Source: Porphyromonadaceae bacterium (GTDB taxonomy: Bacteria > Bacteroidota > Bacteroidia > Bacteroidales > Paludibacteraceae). From it: DNA of 6,741 nucleotides. The position numbers and the translations under genes are program-made. Below, piece after piece: positions 5,606-6,741 of the stretch (position 1 is its first letter; each line of letters opens with the position of its first letter). The notes under the pieces were generated by a model. That model saw only the letters and a program-made list of their open reading frames with translations. It searched no databases and was not told the DNA's origin. The DNA is taken from assembly GCA_905372135.1 (NCBI GenBank), contig CAJPNS010000095.1:1-6741 (forward strand), given 5' to 3'.

Positions 5606-5920
5606 ATGAACGAGGGCGAGAAAGTAATGATAGAGAAGATGATATCTATCTATTGTAGGAAGAGACACAATACGACCGACGCTTTGTGTACCGATTGTGC
5701 CCAATTATTAGCTTACGCTTCTCGTCGTTTGGATAAATGCCATTTCGGCGAAGACAAACCCGTGTGCAAAGTTTGCCCCATACATTGCTACGAACCTGAG
5801 ATGAGGCGACGTATACGGGAGGTTATGCGTTTCGCGGGTCCACGAATGATGTTGGTATATCCCCTGTATACTATAAAACATTTTTACAAAGAACATAAAC
5901 GCAAAAAGACAAAGCGGTGA
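5606..5920 (+). CDS. ygbA: YgbA-type 'nitrous oxide-stimulated promoter' family protein
   Basis: This 104-residue, basic, cysteine-rich protein matches the YgbA family (Pfam YgbA_NO) by motif order: MIEKMISIYC (8-17), LCTDCAQLLAYASRRLDKC (27-45), CKVCPIHCY (54-62) and EVMRFAGPRMMLVYP (72-86). Seven cysteines (17, 28, 31, 45, 54, 57, 61), arranged as CxxC and CxxCxxxC, suggest metal or iron-sulfur binding, which I infer from the pattern. In enterobacteria ygbA is repressed by the NO sensor NsrR and is linked to nitrosative stress; its biochemical activity is not known to me. I see no signal peptide. Translation may instead start at the second ATG (5627), immediately before the conserved region, behind a purine-rich GAGGGCGAG. 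The gene lies 34 bases after sdaA with no recognisable promoter between, and 3 bases before pnuC. Confidence 0.85.
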   Translation: MNEGEKVMIEKMISIYCRKRHNTTDALCTDCAQLLAYASRRLDKCHFGEDKPVCKVCPIHCYEPEMRRRIREVMRFAGPRMMLVYPLYTIKHFYKEHKRKKTKR

Positions 5921-5923
5921 ACG

Positions 5924-6520
5924 ATGTTGGACGTTATTGTAAAATATATTACGGATAACTATATAGAGGCTCTCGGCGTGTTGCTGAGTTTCTGTTATAT
6001 GTTTTTCTCGGTCAGGGGCAAGATATGGCTTTGGATTTTCGGCTTTTTGTCGTCGATATGTTACCTGATAGTCTTCTATCGGAGTAAGTTTTATGCTATG
6101 GGCTCACTGCAACTATACTATGTGGCGATGAGCATCTATGGCTTCTATTTTTGGATAACCAAGAGAGAAGAGGATAGCACGGAGTTTGTCAGGGTATCGA
6201 AGATGAGTAAGAGTCAGGCAGTAGTATCGTTTGCCATAGCAATGGTATGTTTCGGGGCACTTTTCTTCGTAATAAAGAACTATACCGAGTCGCCCGTTCC
6301 TTTAGGCGATTCGCTTACTGCGTCGCTTTGTATCGTAGGCACTTGGTTGCTGGCACGTAAGGTGGTCGAGAATTGGCTCTTTTTCATCGTTGCCGATACC
6401 GTTTGTATCGCCCTTTTCTTCTTTCAGCAGATGTACCTTACTTCGCTGCTTTTTGTCGTTTACGATATAATGGGCATAGCAGGATATTACCGTTGGCGGC
6501 GGCAACTAAGTACTCAGTGA
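5924..6520 (+). CDS. pnuC: PnuC-family vitamin transporter (nicotinamide riboside, or thiamine as PnuT)
   Basis: This 198-residue inner-membrane protein has seven hydrophobic segments at roughly residues 11-30, 33-52, 58-78, 98-117, 130-147, 150-167 and 169-190, the count expected for PnuC. Family features include the aromatic-rich IYGFYFW turn (71-77), the ENWLFFIVAD motif (149-158) and the YYRWRR end (188-193). PnuC proteins are facilitators that take up vitamins trapped by phosphorylation inside the cell; nicotinamide riboside is the classic substrate. In Bacteroides, close relatives (PnuT) carry thiamine and are usually marked by a TPP riboswitch or a thiamine pyrophosphokinase neighbour. 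Neither is seen here, so nicotinamide riboside is slightly preferred, but the downstream context is cut off. The start lies 3 bases after the ygbA stop with no Shine-Dalgarno, implying translational coupling. Confidence 0.9.
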   Translation: MLDVIVKYITDNYIEALGVLLSFCYMFFSVRGKIWLWIFGFLSSICYLIVFYRSKFYAMGSLQLYYVAMSIYGFYFWITKREEDSTEFVRVSKMSKSQAVVSFAIAMVCFGALFFVIKNYTESPVPLGDSLTASLCIVGTWLLARKVVENWLFFIVADTVCIALFFFQQMYLTSLLFVVYDIMGIAGYYRWRRQLSTQ

Positions 6521-6528
6521 CGTTTTTT

Positions 6529-6535
6529 GAGGAGG
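6529..6535 (+). promoter_or_regulatory. Strong Shine-Dalgarno (GAGGAGG) before mnmD
   Basis: GAGGAGG contains a full AGGAGG complement of the 16S 3' end. It ends 5 bases before the ATG at 6541 and 8 before the ATG at 6544. Spacing slightly favours the second ATG. The other starts in this window lack such a site. Confidence 0.6.
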
Positions 6536-6540
6536 CAAAG

Positions 6541-6741
6541 ATGATGAAGCTGATTACCACCGACGATGGCTCGAACACCGTACTAATATCCTCGATAGGA
6601 GAGACTTATCACTCCACGTTCGGGGCGATACAAGAGTCGGAGCACGTATTTATAGAGTCGGGGCTAAGGCTTTGCCACAAGAAACGTCCGACTCTGCTCG
6701 AGGTAGGCTTTGGTTCGGGACTCAATGCCTATCTGACGATG
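6541..6741 (+). CDS. mnmD: tRNA (5-methylaminomethyl-2-thiouridine)(34)-methyltransferase MnmD (partial, cut by window edge)
   Basis: The first 67 codons are present and the frame is open to the window end. The start MMKLITTDDGSNTV, then GETYHSTFGAIQESEHVFIE (20-39), is characteristic of stand-alone MnmD and of the N-terminal methyltransferase domain of MnmC. LLEVGFGSGLNAYL (52-65) is the SAM-binding motif I in the family's GFGxGLN form. The enzyme methylates the nm5U/nm5s2U wobble base of certain tRNAs to mnm5U in the cytoplasm. The start is at 6541 or the adjacent ATG at 6544; the Shine-Dalgarno spacing mildly favours 6544. It lies 20 bases after pnuC on the same strand, so it is probably the fourth gene of the sdaA operon. 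Whether an FAD-dependent MnmC C-domain is fused cannot be seen, though Bacteroidetes proteins generally lack it. Confidence 0.88.
   Translation, partial: MMKLITTDDGSNTVLISSIGETYHSTFGAIQESEHVFIESGLRLCHKKRPTLLEVGFGSGLNAYLTM

Overview
The window reads as chromosomal DNA from a member of the Bacteroidetes, most likely the order Bacteroidales. The grounds are exact matches to the Bacteroidetes -7 promoter element TAnnTTTG in front of several transcription units, starts that mostly lack a Shine-Dalgarno sequence, and gene families typical of that phylum: an amino-sugar-kinase-like/RapZ C-terminal fusion, a ~400-residue L-serine dehydratase and a stand-alone MnmD. I see no insertion sequence, phage gene, CRISPR array or other clear mark of horizontal transfer. 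Genes are closely packed and no gene-free stretch exceeds about 210 bases.

The left two thirds are transcribed leftward. Reading in that direction from a divergent promoter region (4143-4350), the first unit is a three-gene operon: a 475-residue kinase-like protein fused to a RapZ C-terminal domain (4142-2715), a MurU-like nucleotidyltransferase overlapping it by 14 bases (2728-1994), and a TatD-family hydrolase 12 bases further on (1981-1217). The first two look like consecutive steps of peptidoglycan amino-sugar salvage: kinase to sugar-1-phosphate, then nucleotidyltransferase to UDP-sugar. A tRNA-Ser(GGA) with its own promoter follows (1179-1092), then a class I methyltransferase with an altered SAM motif (1004-261). 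The first 22 codons of a probable membrane protein, possibly ComEC/Rec2, run off the left edge (67-1).

The right third is transcribed rightward: L-serine dehydratase sdaA (4351-5571), a cysteine-rich YgbA-type protein of the 'nitrous oxide-stimulated promoter' family (5606-5920), a PnuC-family vitamin transporter (5924-6520), and the start of the tRNA-wobble-uridine methyltransferase mnmD (from 6541 or 6544, cut by the window edge). Gaps of 34, 3 and 20 bases with no recognised internal promoter suggest one operon.

The most interesting object is the kinase-RapZ fusion next to MurU. It appears to put a domain known elsewhere as an amino-sugar-phosphate sensor onto the enzyme that would feed the amino-sugar pool. 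The architecture is probably widespread in Bacteroidetes, but its regulatory meaning is an open question. All functional calls come from reading motifs by eye; no database search was run.
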